In this document: positions 54,466 through 63,369 of the stretch, in pieces
Layout of the letters: every line of letters starts with the position of its first letter
How positions within the stretch are numbered: position 1 is the first letter of the stretch
NCBI RefSeq assembly: GCF_003260265.1
Contig: NZ_QITQ01000013.1
Location: 1-64,000 of the forward strand
DNA from: Roseovarius amoyensis
Lineage (GTDB): Bacteria; Pseudomonadota; Alphaproteobacteria; Rhodobacterales; Rhodobacteraceae
Reading direction: 5' to 3'
Length of the DNA stretch: 64,000 nt
Program-made: the position numbers and the translations under genes
Notes under the pieces: model-generated
Told to the model about the DNA's origin: nothing
Seen by the model: the letters and a program-made list of their open reading frames with translations, nothing else
Databases searched by the model: none

Positions 54466-55922
54466 GCCTTTATCTCGCGCCAGCGCCGACCATCGCGCAG
54501 CATCAGCGTCAGCGCCTCCTGCGGGCCGGAACTGCCCGTTTCATAGGTCAGCGGCGGCTCGCCGCGCTCTTCCCATCCGCGAATCGCGGCGTCGGTCCAG
54601 GCCCAGGCCGCCTCGACCTCGTCGCCGCGCATGAAGAGCGTCTGGTTGCCGCGGATCACGTCCATGATCAGTCGCTCGTAGGCGTCGGGGAAATCGGCAT
54701 CTTGGGGGCCCAGGGCCTCGGCAAAGGTCATGTCGAGCGGCACATCGATCAGCCGCATGCCGCCGGGGCCCGGCTCCTTGATGGTCACGCCCAGCTCTAT
54801 CCCCTCGTTGGGCTGCAACTTGATGGTCAGGATATTGCGGTGCCGCCCGGCATCGTCGCCAAAGATCGAATGCGGCGCATCCTTGAACACCACCGCGATT
54901 TCGCTGGCGCGTTCGCGCAGCCGCTTGCCGGTGCGCAGGTAGAACGGCGTGCCGGCCCAGCGCCAGTTGCTGATCCGCGCCTTGAGCGCGACAAAGCTTT
55001 CGGTGGTGCTGTCGGGGTTTTCCACCTCTTCGTGATAACCGGGCCGTCCCTCGGCGGCGCGGTACTGGCCGCGCACCACGTCGCCAGCGCCCAGCGGGTC
55101 GAGCGCGCGGATCACCTTGAGCTTTTCGTCGCGCACCGCGTCGGGGTCGAATTTCGCCGGCGGTTCCATCGCGATCAGGCACAGAAGCTGCATCAGGTGG
55201 TTCTGCATCATGTCGCGCATCGCCCCGGCGCGGTCGTAGTAATCGCCGCGCCCGCCCACGCCGTGCTCTTCGGCTACGGTAATCTGGATGTGGTCGACAT
55301 ACTGGCTGTTCCAAAGCGGTTCGAACAGCATGTTGCCGAACCGGATCGCCATCAGGTTCTGAACCGTTTCCTTGCCCAGGTAATGGTCGATGCGATATAT
55401 CTGGCACTCATTGAAATAGCCCGCCAGCACGCGGTTGAGATCTCGCGCGCTGGCCAGGTCACGGCCAAAGGGTTTTTCCACCACGATCCGCGCCGACGCA
55501 TCGGCCAGCCCGTAAAGGTGCAGCCGCTCGGCCAGCGGCCCGAAGAACCGCGGCGCCACCGAAAAATAATAGGCTCGGATGCGTTCATTTCTTGTGCCGG
55601 CGCTCAGGCGGTCCCATCCGGCCTCTCCCAGCGCGTCGATGGTGACGTAGTCGAGCATTTTCAGAAATTCCGCCTGGCTGGCGGTGTCGGGGCGGCGCCC
55701 CTCGGCCATCTCGGCGCTGGCGATTGCCTCGGCCACGAAGGCGCGGTACCCGTCCGCGTCCATCTCGCGGCGTGCAGCGCCGGTGATCTGCACATCCGCC
55801 TCGATCTGGCCGGCACAGAAACGGCGATAGAGCGCCGGCAAGATCTTTCGCCGCGCCAGATCGCCAGTACCGCCAAAGATCACCAGGTCGAAAGGGTCGA
55901 CCGGTATGACACGCGAAACCAT
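54462..55922 (-). CDS. zwf: Glucose-6-phosphate 1-dehydrogenase
   Basis: A 486-residue NAD(P) enzyme oxidising glucose-6-phosphate to the lactone, entry step of the Entner-Doudoroff and pentose-phosphate routes. Rossmann FGGTGDLARRK at the start, VVEKPFGRDL, and the active-site signature RIDHYLGKE are present. First gene of zwf-pgl(-MFS), divergent from the radical SAM gene. Confidence 0.97.
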   Translation of the reverse strand: MVSRVIPVDPFDLVIFGGTGDLARRKILPALYRRFCAGQIEADVQITGAARREMDADGYRAFVAEAIASAEMAEGRRPDTASQAEFLKMLDYVTIDALGEAGWDRLSAGTRNERIRAYYFSVAPRFFGPLAERLHLYGLADASARIVVEKPFGRDLASARDLNRVLAGYFNECQIYRIDHYLGKETVQNLMAIRFGNMLFEPLWNSQYVDHIQITVAEEHGVGGRGDYYDRAGAMRDMMQNHLMQLLCLIAMEPPAKFDPDAVRDEKLKVIRALDPLGAGDVVRGQYRAAEGRPGYHEEVENPDSTTESFVALKARISNWRWAGTPFYLRTGKRLRERASEIAVVFKDAPHSIFGDDAGRHRNILTIKLQPNEGIELGVTIKEPGPGGMRLIDVPLDMTFAEALGPQDADFPDAYERLIMDVIRGNQTLFMRGDEVEAAWAWTDAAIRGWEERGEPPLTYETGSSGPQEALTLMLRDGRRWREIKA

Positions 55923-56068
55923 CGCTTTCCTCCCGCCCGCTCCTATACCACGGCAACCTCACGCCAGACCATGCCCGGATCACAACCCTGTCATGCGGCC
56001 AGCGAATGGATTTTCCCGAGCATTGCGACAGGTTAGACCTGAAACGCGAACTAAATTGATATGGTGCC

Positions 56069-57022
56069 ATGAAAGACGTATTGCAGCCCCCTGCCCCCGA
56101 GCCCAGGTTCCGCGATCCGCTGGTCACCGCCGACGGGCAGGCGCGTGCGCGCGTGGCGCTGACCCGGCCCGAAACCCTGTGGTTCAACACCGGGACGCTG
56201 TGCAACATCACCTGCGCCAACTGCTATATCGAAAGCTCGCCCGAAAATGACCGGCTGGTCTATATCACCGAGGCCGAGATGAACGATTACCTCGACCAGG
56301 CGCAAACGCGCGGCTGGCCGCTGCGCGAGGTGGGCTTTACCGGCGGCGAGCCGTTCATGAACCCCCAGATGCCGGCGATGGCACGCAGCGCGCTGGAACG
56401 CGGCCTTGAGGCGCTGATTCTCACCAACGCCATGCGCCCGATGATGCGCCCCAGGGTCAGAGACGCGCTGGCACAGCTCGGGGCCGAGTTCGGCGACCGA
56501 ATGGTGCTGCGGGTGTCTCTCGATCACTGGTCGGAGGCGCACCACGACAGCGAACGCGGCAAGGGCAGCTTTGCCATCACGCTGGAGGGGATGCGCTGGC
56601 TGCGCGATGCGGGCATCCGCACCACCGTCGCCGGCCGCACCCTGTGGGGCGAGAGCGAGGCAGAGGCGCGCGCGGGCTATGCGAAGCTGTATGCCGAGCA
56701 CGGCTTTGCCATCGACGCGAACGACCCCTCGCAAACGGTGCTCTTTCCCGAGATGGACGAGGCCGCCGACGTGCCGGAGATCACCAGCAGTTGCTGGGGC
56801 ATCCTGGGCAAGTCGCCCGATGACGTGATGTGCGCCTCGTCGCGGATGGTGGTCAAGCGGCGCGGGGCAGACCGGCCAGCAGTGGTGGCCTGCACGCTGC
56901 TGCCTTATGAGCCCGAATTCGAGCTCGGGACCACCCTGGCCGAGGCCGAGGGTGAGGTGGCGCTCAACCATCCCCATTGCGCGCGGTTCTGCGTGCTGGG
57001 CGGGGCCAGCTGCGGGGGTTGA
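56069..57022 (+). CDS. Radical SAM protein of unknown substrate
   Basis: A 317-residue radical SAM enzyme: CX3CX2C cluster motif CNITCANC with C45, C49 and C52, SAM-binding GGEP near 92, and a C-terminal set of further cysteines (SSCWG, MCASS, ACTLL, HCARFCVLGGASCGG) that could ligate a second cluster as in SPASM/twitch proteins. Pathway unknown. Stands alone, divergent from zwf and convergent with yidD; no peptide substrate gene is seen next to it. Confidence 0.85.
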   Translation: MKDVLQPPAPEPRFRDPLVTADGQARARVALTRPETLWFNTGTLCNITCANCYIESSPENDRLVYITEAEMNDYLDQAQTRGWPLREVGFTGGEPFMNPQMPAMARSALERGLEALILTNAMRPMMRPRVRDALAQLGAEFGDRMVLRVSLDHWSEAHHDSERGKGSFAITLEGMRWLRDAGIRTTVAGRTLWGESEAEARAGYAKLYAEHGFAIDANDPSQTVLFPEMDEAADVPEITSSCWGILGKSPDDVMCASSRMVVKRRGADRPAVVACTLLPYEPEFELGTTLAEAEGEVALNHPHCARFCVLGGASCGG

Positions 57023-57071
57023 GCGAATCCCACCTCCGCTTCACGACCTGTTCGGCAACAAACCAGAAATA

Positions 57072-57323
57072 TCAGGTCTTGTTACCTGTCTCCTCGTCGT
57101 CATTCCCAGGCACCGGGTCATAGCCGCACCCGCCCCAGGGGTTGCAGCGGGCAATGCGGCACAGCGCCATCCAGCCGCCGCGCAGCGCGCCGTGGCGTTC
57201 CAACGCGTCCAACGCATATTGGCTGCAGGTGGGCTGATACCGGCAGTTCCACCCCACCCAGGGTGAAAAGATCAGCCGATAGGCCCGCACCGGCAGGGCG
57301 ACGATATGGGCAAGCGGGCTCAT
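57072..57323 (-). CDS. yidD: Membrane protein insertion efficiency factor YidD
   Basis: An 83-residue protein with the YidD signature: [43 protein letters not shown] and a following acidic tail. It assists YidC-dependent membrane insertion. Overlaps rnpA by ATGA at its start. Confidence 0.95.
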   Translation of the reverse strand: MSPLAHIVALPVRAYRLIFSPWVGWNCRYQPTCSQYALDALERHGALRGGWMALCRIARCNPWGGCGYDPVPGNDDEETGNKT

Positions 57324-57718
57324 GTTTTTTTGTGCAGACGCTCCAGCGCGCGCAGCAGGTCGTCCGTGAGTGCGGCGAAATCCCGCTCGGCGGTCACGCC
57401 GGGGCGGCCGATCAGCGCATAGTCCCAGCCGGGCCGTCCGTGCTCGGAAAGCACCAGGCGGGCCACCTCGCGCAGGCGCCGCTTGGCGCGGTTGCGCGCC
57501 ACCGCGTTGCCGACCTTCTTGGAACAGGTGAACCCCACCCGGATCGTCGCAGAACCGTCATCGCGCGAGCGCCCCTGCACCAGCATGCCGGGCATCGCCT
57601 GCCGCCGGGCGCGGTTGAGCGCCAGAAAATCGGCCCGTTTGCGCAAATGCTCCAGACATGAGGAAACCGCCGGGGGCGATTTCCCCGCCTGTTTCGCGAG
57701 GGCCTCCGGCGGTGTCAT
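57320..57718 (-). CDS. rnpA: Ribonuclease P protein component
   Basis: A 132-residue basic protein helping RNase P RNA cleave tRNA 5' leaders. [40 protein letters not shown] is the RNR motif region. The ATG at 57718 lies 38 bases after the rpmH stop; the frame continues upstream but overlaps rpmH, so is rejected. Confidence 0.95.
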   Translation of the reverse strand: MTPPEALAKQAGKSPPAVSSCLEHLRKRADFLALNRARRQAMPGMLVQGRSRDDGSATIRVGFTCSKKVGNAVARNRAKRRLREVARLVLSEHGRPGWDYALIGRPGVTAERDFAALTDDLLRALERLHKKT

Positions 57719-57756
57719 TCGATCGTTCCCGCGTGTCCGGTTTCCCGGAACGGAAA

Positions 57757-57891
57757 TCAGGCGCTCAGAACCTTGCGGCCGCGTGCGCGACGGGCGTTGA
57801 GAATCTTGCGCCCTGCCTTGGTTGCCATGCGCGCGCGGAACCCGTGCCGGTGCTTGCGAACCAGGTTCGAAGGTTGAAAGGTACGTTTCAT
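57757..57891 (-). CDS. rpmH: Ribosomal protein L34
   Basis: A 44-residue, strongly basic protein, [20 protein letters not shown] at the start and [17 protein letters not shown] at the end: a full-length L34 of the 50S subunit. First gene of rpmH-rnpA-yidD. Confidence 0.98.
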   Translation of the reverse strand: MKRTFQPSNLVRKHRHGFRARMATKAGRKILNARRARGRKVLSA

Positions 57892-58208
57892 CGCTCAAGC
57901 TCTCCGGTCTTGCGGCCCGGCGCGCGAGTGATTGGGAATCGCACGCCCCGGCCGATAATGTCTCGAAGCCCGGTCTATAGATGCCGCGCGGGGGCAAGTC
58001 AAACGTCAAACCCGTGTTACGGCCCCGATCCGCGATGAATGCATCACGCGCTGGACGGTATCAGGCGCAAATGTTTCAAAACCGGACAGTTGCCCGCGCC
58101 TTAGGGCCGAAACCATGGCAGTTTCATCACCCCTCATCACCCCCACGTGAAACCCCTAGCCCGGCACGCCCTGATCGCGCATTTAGGATGGGCGACAAAG
58201 TATATGAC
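57892..58208. other. Divergent regulatory region, rpmH and TVP38 gene
   Basis: About 317 bases without a gene. It holds the rpmH promoter at 57974-58002 and a leader of about 75 bases for that operon. Rightward, no clear promoter for the TVP38 gene is visible. Confidence 0.5.
57974..58002 (-). promoter_or_regulatory. Near-consensus sigma-70 promoter of rpmH-rnpA-yidD
   Basis: On the minus strand TTGACT (58002-57997), 17-base spacer, TATAGA (57979-57974); expected start near 57967, 76 bases before the rpmH ATG. Confidence 0.7.
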
Positions 58209-58958
58209 ATGAATCCGGATCAAGACATGAACCACGCGAACGCAACACCCAGGGCACGGTATGCCCGCCACCTGCCGCTGGCGGTGATCGCCTGCGTGGC
58301 CATCGCAGGCGCGATTTTGCTGGGCGACATGGTCAGCTTTGACACCCTACGCACACACCGCGAGGCGCTGATGGCGTTTCGAGATGGCCATCTGGGCGTG
58401 CTCACGCTGGCCTTTGTCGTGGTCTATTTCGGTATCGTCGCCTTTTCACTGCCCGGCGGCGCCGTGGCCTCTGTCACCGGCGGGTTCCTGTTCGGGCTGA
58501 TGCTGGGCACGCTGCTTAACCTCGCGGGGGCGTCGCTGGGCGCAATTGCCATCTTTGCCGCCGCCCGCATGGGGCTGGGGCGAATGCTGGCCACGCGGAT
58601 CGAGGCGTCGGACGGCACGCTCAAGCGCATCAAGGATGGTCTGCTCGAACACGAGGTCAGCGTTCTGCTGCTGATGCGCCTCATCCCTATCGTGCCGTTC
58701 TTCGTGGCCAATCTGCTGCCCGCGCTGGTTGGGGTGCGGTTCTTCAACTACGCATGGACCACGGTTCTGGGCATCGTTCCCGGCACGCTGGTCTATGCAT
58801 GGGTTGGCGTCGGCCTGGGCGAGGTGTTCGATCGGGGTGAAGACCCCGATCTTTCCTTGCTGTGGGAGCCACAGATCATCGCCCCGATCCTGGGGCTTTG
58901 CGTGCTGGCCGCGTTGCCGATTCTGGTACGCAAGCTGCGCGCCAAAAAGGTCGCCTGA
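58209..58958 (+). CDS. TVP38/TMEM64 (VTT domain) membrane protein
   Basis: A 249-residue inner-membrane protein of the DedA-like VTT superfamily. The N-terminal helix is about 20-40; the conserved core is SLPGGAVASVTGGFLFGLMLG and LLLMRLIPIVPFFVANLLPALVGVRFFNYAWTTVLG, the re-entrant-loop signature. Proteins of this type move lipids or act in membrane homeostasis. Start uncertain: ATGs at 58188, 58209 and 58227 are in frame, none with a clear ribosome binding site. The next gene starts 2 bases after the stop; fusions of TVP38 with such an oxidoreductase exist, as I recall. Confidence 0.87.
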   Translation: MNPDQDMNHANATPRARYARHLPLAVIACVAIAGAILLGDMVSFDTLRTHREALMAFRDGHLGVLTLAFVVVYFGIVAFSLPGGAVASVTGGFLFGLMLGTLLNLAGASLGAIAIFAAARMGLGRMLATRIEASDGTLKRIKDGLLEHEVSVLLLMRLIPIVPFFVANLLPALVGVRFFNYAWTTVLGIVPGTLVYAWVGVGLGEVFDRGEDPDLSLLWEPQIIAPILGLCVLAALPILVRKLRAKKVA

Positions 58959-58960
58959 AC

Positions 58961-60379
58961 ATGGAAAGACTGAAAACCGACCTGCTGGTCATCGGCGCCG
59001 GCTCCGGCGGGCTGTCGGTTGCGGCGGGCGCGGTGCAGATGGGCGCACGGGTAGTGCTGCTTGAGGGCGGCAGGATGGGGGGCGATTGCCTCAATTACGG
59101 CTGCGTGCCCTCCAAGGCGCTGCTGGCGGCGGCGCATGCTGCCCACGCCCACACCCACGCCGCCCGTTTCGGCCTGACCGCCACAGCGCCAAAGGTGGAT
59201 TTCGCGGCCGTCAAGGACCACGTCGCCGGCGTGGTGGCCCAGATCGCGCCCCATGACAGCGAAGAACGTTTTGCAGGGCTGGGCGTGCGGGTGATCCGCG
59301 AATATGGCCGCTTCGTCTCAAACACCGAGGTCGAGGCCGGCCAATATCGCATCACCGCCCGGCGTATCGTCATCGCCACCGGCTCGTCACCACTGATCCC
59401 GCCGATACCGGGGCTGGACACGGTACCCTTCCTGACCAACGAAACCCTGTTCGACCTGCGCGAGCGCCCCGAACACCTGCTGATCATCGGCGGCGGGCCC
59501 ATCGGCATCGAGATGGCGCAGGCCCACAGGCGGCTGGGCTGCCGGGTGACGGTGATCGAGGGCGCGCGCGCCCTCGGCCAGGATGACCCGGAGATGGCCG
59601 CCGTGGTGCTGAAACGTCTGCGCAATGAGGGTGTCGAGATTGTCGAAGAGGCCCCGGCGGCGCAGGTCAGCGGCACCCCCGGCGCCATCAAGATCGATAC
59701 CAAGGACGGGCGCAGCTTTGCTGGCACGCATCTGCTGGTCGCGGTGGGGCGGCGGGCCAATACCGACAAGCTGAACCTCGACGCCGCCGAGATAGAAACC
59801 ACGAAAACCGGCATCCGGGTCGATGCCGGAATGCGCACCACCAACCGGCGGGTCTATGCCATCGGCGATGTCGCCGGGGGCGCGCAGTTCACCCACCTGG
59901 CCGGCTATCAGGCCGGGGTGATCCTGCGCCCGATGCTGTTCGGCCTGCCGGCAAAGACCAGCGGCGATCACATCCCCCGCGTTACCTATACCGACCCCGA
60001 ACTGGCGCAGGTCGGCCTGACCGAACAGCAGGCGCGCGCCCGGTACGGCGACCGGCTGGAGGTGGTGCGCGTCGACCTCTCCGCCATCGACCGCGCCGTG
60101 GCCACGCATGAAACCGACGGATTCATCAAGGTGATGGTGGTGCGCGGCCGCCCGGTCGGGGCCTCGATCGTGGGTGCAGGCGCGGGCGAACAGATCGCGC
60201 TTTGGGCGCTGGCGATCGCGGCTGGACTGAAAATGCGTCACGTCGCCGGGATGGTCGCGCCCTACCCCACGGTCGGAGAAATTGGCAAACGTGCAGCAGG
60301 GGCCTATTTCTCGCCACGTCTGTTTGATAATCCTAGAGTCAGAAAAATCGTGGGGCTGGTGCAACGCTGGCTTCCGTAA
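58961..60379 (+). CDS. Class I pyridine nucleotide-disulfide oxidoreductase (TVP38-linked)
   Basis: A 472-residue flavoprotein related to dihydrolipoamide dehydrogenase and mercuric reductase. FAD motif GAGSGGLSVAAG, redox-active CX4C pair C43 and C48 in GGDCLNYGCVPSK, NAD(P) motif GGGPIGIEMAQAHRRLG, FAD-contact YAIGDVAGG. The C-terminal dimer loop reads YPTVGEIGKR where dihydrolipoamide dehydrogenase has HPTxxE, so the His of the catalytic His-Glu dyad is replaced by Tyr; there is no mercury-binding CC at the end. The electron acceptor is unknown. Located between the TVP38 gene and a kinase gene (11-base gap). Confidence 0.9.
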   Translation: MERLKTDLLVIGAGSGGLSVAAGAVQMGARVVLLEGGRMGGDCLNYGCVPSKALLAAAHAAHAHTHAARFGLTATAPKVDFAAVKDHVAGVVAQIAPHDSEERFAGLGVRVIREYGRFVSNTEVEAGQYRITARRIVIATGSSPLIPPIPGLDTVPFLTNETLFDLRERPEHLLIIGGGPIGIEMAQAHRRLGCRVTVIEGARALGQDDPEMAAVVLKRLRNEGVEIVEEAPAAQVSGTPGAIKIDTKDGRSFAGTHLLVAVGRRANTDKLNLDAAEIETTKTGIRVDAGMRTTNRRVYAIGDVAGGAQFTHLAGYQAGVILRPMLFGLPAKTSGDHIPRVTYTDPELAQVGLTEQQARARYGDRLEVVRVDLSAIDRAVATHETDGFIKVMVVRGRPVGASIVGAGAGEQIALWALAIAAGLKMRHVAGMVAPYPTVGEIGKRAAGAYFSPRLFDNPRVRKIVGLVQRWLP

Positions 60380-60390
60380 GTGGGCGGCGA

Positions 60391-61776
60391 ATGCGGTTTC
60401 TGAAATCTTTATCGGGACGGTTTCTGGTTCTGACGGCGGTTTTCGTGATGCTGGCCGAGGTGCTGATCTTTGTCCCCTCGGTCGCGCGTTTTCGCGAAGA
60501 CTTCCTGATGTCGCGCCTCGAACGCGCGCAGATCGCGGCACTGGCGCTGCTGGCGAACGAGGATATCAGCGCCGAGCTGCAAGAGGAACTGCTGCTCAAT
60601 GCCGGGGTCTTCAACATCGTGCTGCGGCGCGATGCGGCGCGCCAGCTGGTGCTGTCCTCGCCCCTGCCCCAGCCGGTCAGCGCCACCTTCGATCTGCGCA
60701 ATGCCTCGGCGCTGGTGCTGATCCGCGACGCGCTGGCGCGCCTGACCGACCCCGAACCGCAGGTGATCCGCGTGATCGGCGTGCCCTCGCGCATGGCCGG
60801 GCTGCTGATCGAGATCACGCTGGAAACCGAACCGCTGCGCATGGCGATGCTGGATTACGGGTTTCGCATCCTGATGCTGTCGCTGGTGATTTCGGTAATC
60901 ACCGCAGGGCTGCTGTATCTCGCGGTGCGCGCCCTGCTGGTGCGCCCGATCAGCCGCGTGGTCGGGCACATGCAATCCTATGCCGCCGCCCCCGAGGATG
61001 CGCGCCGGGTGATCGTGCCCTCGGCCGGCGTGACCGAACTGCGCGAGGCCGAAGAGGCGCTGAAATCGCTGCAGACCCAGTTGACCGGGGCGCTGAAACA
61101 ACGCGAAAGGCTGGCCCAGCTTGGCGGCGCGGTGGCCAGGGTCAGCCATGATCTGCGCAACATCCTGACCACGGCGCAGCTTTTCACCGACCGGATCGAG
61201 ACCAGCGACGACCCCAAGGTCCAACGCATGGCGCCCAAGCTGGTGGGTTCGATCAGCCGCGCGGTGCATCTGTGCGAAAGCACGCTGGCCTTCGGCCGGG
61301 CCGAGGAACCGGCTGCAAGGCTGGAACGCTTTGCTCTCGCCCCGTTGGTCGAAGAGGTGATCGAGAGCGAACGCATGGCAATCGAGGCCGAAGCCGATAT
61401 CCAATTCGCCAGCGACATCCCCGATGGCCAGAACGTCCGCGCCGACCGCGAACAGCTATACCGGGTGCTGACCAACCTCTTGCGCAACGCCCGCCAGGCC
61501 ATCGCCGACGCCGGCAAGAGCGGCGCCATCGACGTCAGCGCGCGGGAATCGAACGGTACCTGCATCATCACCGTCGCCGACACCGGCCCCGGCCTGCCGC
61601 CCAAGGCGCGCGAGAACCTCTTTCGCCCGTTCCAGGGCGCGGCCAGCCGCGGCGGCAGCGGGTTGGGCCTGTCGATCGCCCAAGAACTGGTGCGCGGCCA
61701 CGGCGGCGACCTGACGCTGGAGCGCAGCAACGCCACCGGCACCGTGTTCTCGATCTGTCTGCCCGCCGGAGAGTGA
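60391..61776 (+). CDS. Orphan membrane sensor histidine kinase
   Basis: A 461-residue sensor kinase. Two transmembrane helices (about 10-30 and 158-180) enclose a periplasmic sensor of about 125 residues; a HAMP linker, HisKA with H253 (VSHDLRNIL), and HATPase_c with NLLRNARQA, DTGPGLPP and GGSGLGLSIA follow. No response regulator gene is next to it. It is the third gene of the TVP38-oxidoreductase cluster, so it may sense envelope or redox state. Confidence 0.92.
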   Translation: MRFLKSLSGRFLVLTAVFVMLAEVLIFVPSVARFREDFLMSRLERAQIAALALLANEDISAELQEELLLNAGVFNIVLRRDAARQLVLSSPLPQPVSATFDLRNASALVLIRDALARLTDPEPQVIRVIGVPSRMAGLLIEITLETEPLRMAMLDYGFRILMLSLVISVITAGLLYLAVRALLVRPISRVVGHMQSYAAAPEDARRVIVPSAGVTELREAEEALKSLQTQLTGALKQRERLAQLGGAVARVSHDLRNILTTAQLFTDRIETSDDPKVQRMAPKLVGSISRAVHLCESTLAFGRAEEPAARLERFALAPLVEEVIESERMAIEAEADIQFASDIPDGQNVRADREQLYRVLTNLLRNARQAIADAGKSGAIDVSARESNGTCIITVADTGPGLPPKARENLFRPFQGAASRGGSGLGLSIAQELVRGHGGDLTLERSNATGTVFSICLPAGE

Positions 61777-61795
61777 CAAATTAACGAAACCCCTC

Positions 61796-61824
61796 TTGCA
61801 TCGCCCGACATCCGAGTCTAGATG
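61796..61824 (+). promoter_or_regulatory. Probable promoter of tRNA-Arg
   Basis: TTGCAT (61796-61801) and TAGATG (61819-61824) with a 17-base spacer, 11 bases before the tRNA. Confidence 0.5.
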
Positions 61825-61835
61825 ATCGGCCTCAC

Positions 61836-61912
61836 GGACCGATAGCTCAGCTGGATAGAGTACCTGACTACGAATCAGGGGGTCGGGGGTTCGAATCCTC
61901 CTCGGTCCGCCA
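61836..61912 (+). tRNA. tRNA-Arg (anticodon ACG)
   Basis: A 77-base tRNA with GGACCGA acceptor strand, D-arm AGCTCAGCTGGATAGAGT, anticodon loop CTACGAA (ACG, read as ICG after deamination), T-arm GGTTCGAATCC and encoded CCA. Confidence 0.97.
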
Positions 61913-62199
61913 CCACCCAACGGGGCGGAATAAAGTTCATCCAGTAGAATCAGGCAGTACAGGCGTTGCGGCGCTATCCGCTGGTCCTGCCCCTTTATCC
62001 CGCCGCACATCTTGCCACACATTCATGGGTGTTTTCGGGCTATGGAATGCCGTGCGAAACCGGGCGGAGGATGACCCCACCCATCGGAAAACCCACGAGA
62101 AGACATAGGCTCTTCGCATGGCCCCTGCCACATTCTTGAATGACACCTCTCGCACCGGATCATGCCATATTGGCCCGGTGACCGATTCAGGAGGGCAAC
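61913..62199. other. Gene-poor stretch after tRNA-Arg
   Basis: About 287 bases with no frame I trust on either strand; a minus-strand frame through the tRNA is an artefact. The last bases hold the ribosome binding site (AGGAGGGC) of the CoA-transferase gene. No copy of the tRNA 3' end, as an attachment site would show, is seen within the window. Confidence 0.4.
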
Positions 62200-63345
62200 A
62201 TGGCGGATTTGTCGGGGCTGTTCGTAGTCTCCATAGAACAGGCGGTGGCGGCTCCCTATCTCTCGTCCCGGCTGGCCGAAGCCGGTGCGCGCGTGATCAA
62301 GGTCGAGCGTCCCGAGGGGGACTTTGCGCGCGGTTACGATCAACTCGTACACGGCGAAAGTGCCTATTTCGTCTGGCTCAATCGGGGAAAGGAAAGCGTT
62401 CGCCTCGACCTGCGCACCCCCGAGGACAAGGCGCTGTTGTCCAGGCTGATCGCCCGTGCCGATGTGTTCATTCAAAACCTCGCGCCCGGCGCCATCGACC
62501 GGCTGGGGTTCGCGCCGGATCGGCTCAGGGCAGAAAACCCGCGGCTGATCACGGTTTCGATCAGCGGCTATGGCGAAGACGGGCCAATGGCGGATCGCAA
62601 GGCCTATGACCTGCTTGTGCAGGCGGAAAGCGGCCTGTCCGCGATTACCGGAAACGAAGCCGGTCCGGCGCGGGTCGGTGTGTCCGTCTGTGACATTGCT
62701 TGCGGCATGACCGCCTATCAGTCGGTGCTGGAGGCGCTTGTCGCGCGCAGCACGACCGGACGTGGCCGACATCTTTCCGTCAGCCTGTTTCACGCGCTCG
62801 CCGACTGGATGAACGTGCCCTACCTGCAATACGCCTATGGCGGCAAGATACCGGAACGCGCCGGGCTGTCGCATCCCACCATCGCGCCCTATGGCGTCTT
62901 TTCCTGTGCCGACGGCGGCGAAATCCTGCTGGCCATCCAGAACGAACGCGAATGGGCGCGGCTTTGCGCTGACGTTCTGGGCGATGCGGGCCTTGCCACG
63001 GATCCGCGGTTTTCCTCGAACGCCCGGCGGGTCGAAAACCGACAGGCGCTTGACACGCTGGTCTCTGCGGCTCTGGCCCGGCACGACCGGTCCGAGGTGG
63101 CGCGCCTGCTTACCGAGGCGGCAATCGCCTTTGGCCAGGTGTCGACGATGGCCGATCTGGCGGCGCATCCGCAAAACCGGTTTGTCGAGGTCGAAACCCC
63201 GACCGGCCCGGTGCGGCTGCTCGCGCCCGGCACGCGGATCGACGGGACAACCCGCACCTTCGGCCCGGTCCCTGCCCTGGGCGAACACACCGATGCCGTC
63301 CGGAGGGAGTTTTCCCAGACCGAAGAAGAAACACCCAAAGATTAA
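62200..63345 (+). CDS. Family III CoA-transferase (CaiB/BaiF)
   Basis: A 381-residue enzyme that moves CoA between acyl groups, forming the acyl-CoA for the following dehydrogenase. N-terminal GARVIKVERPEGDFARGYD, catalytic-Asp region KAYDLLVQAESGLSAITG, and GVSVCDIACGMTAYQSVLEAL are family blocks. A specific acid cannot be named (carnitine, bile acid, itaconate and many others are used by relatives). AGGAGGGCAAC precedes the ATG. Confidence 0.92.
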   Translation: MADLSGLFVVSIEQAVAAPYLSSRLAEAGARVIKVERPEGDFARGYDQLVHGESAYFVWLNRGKESVRLDLRTPEDKALLSRLIARADVFIQNLAPGAIDRLGFAPDRLRAENPRLITVSISGYGEDGPMADRKAYDLLVQAESGLSAITGNEAGPARVGVSVCDIACGMTAYQSVLEALVARSTTGRGRHLSVSLFHALADWMNVPYLQYAYGGKIPERAGLSHPTIAPYGVFSCADGGEILLAIQNEREWARLCADVLGDAGLATDPRFSSNARRVENRQALDTLVSAALARHDRSEVARLLTEAAIAFGQVSTMADLAAHPQNRFVEVETPTGPVRLLAPGTRIDGTTRTFGPVPALGEHTDAVRREFSQTEEETPKD

Positions 63346-63369
63346 CCCTTACACAAGAGAGACATATCC

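Noticed and set aside
61456-62022. A minus-strand frame running through tRNA-Arg
   Set aside because: Its middle part is the antisense translation of the tRNA, a common annotation artefact; no integrase motif is present.
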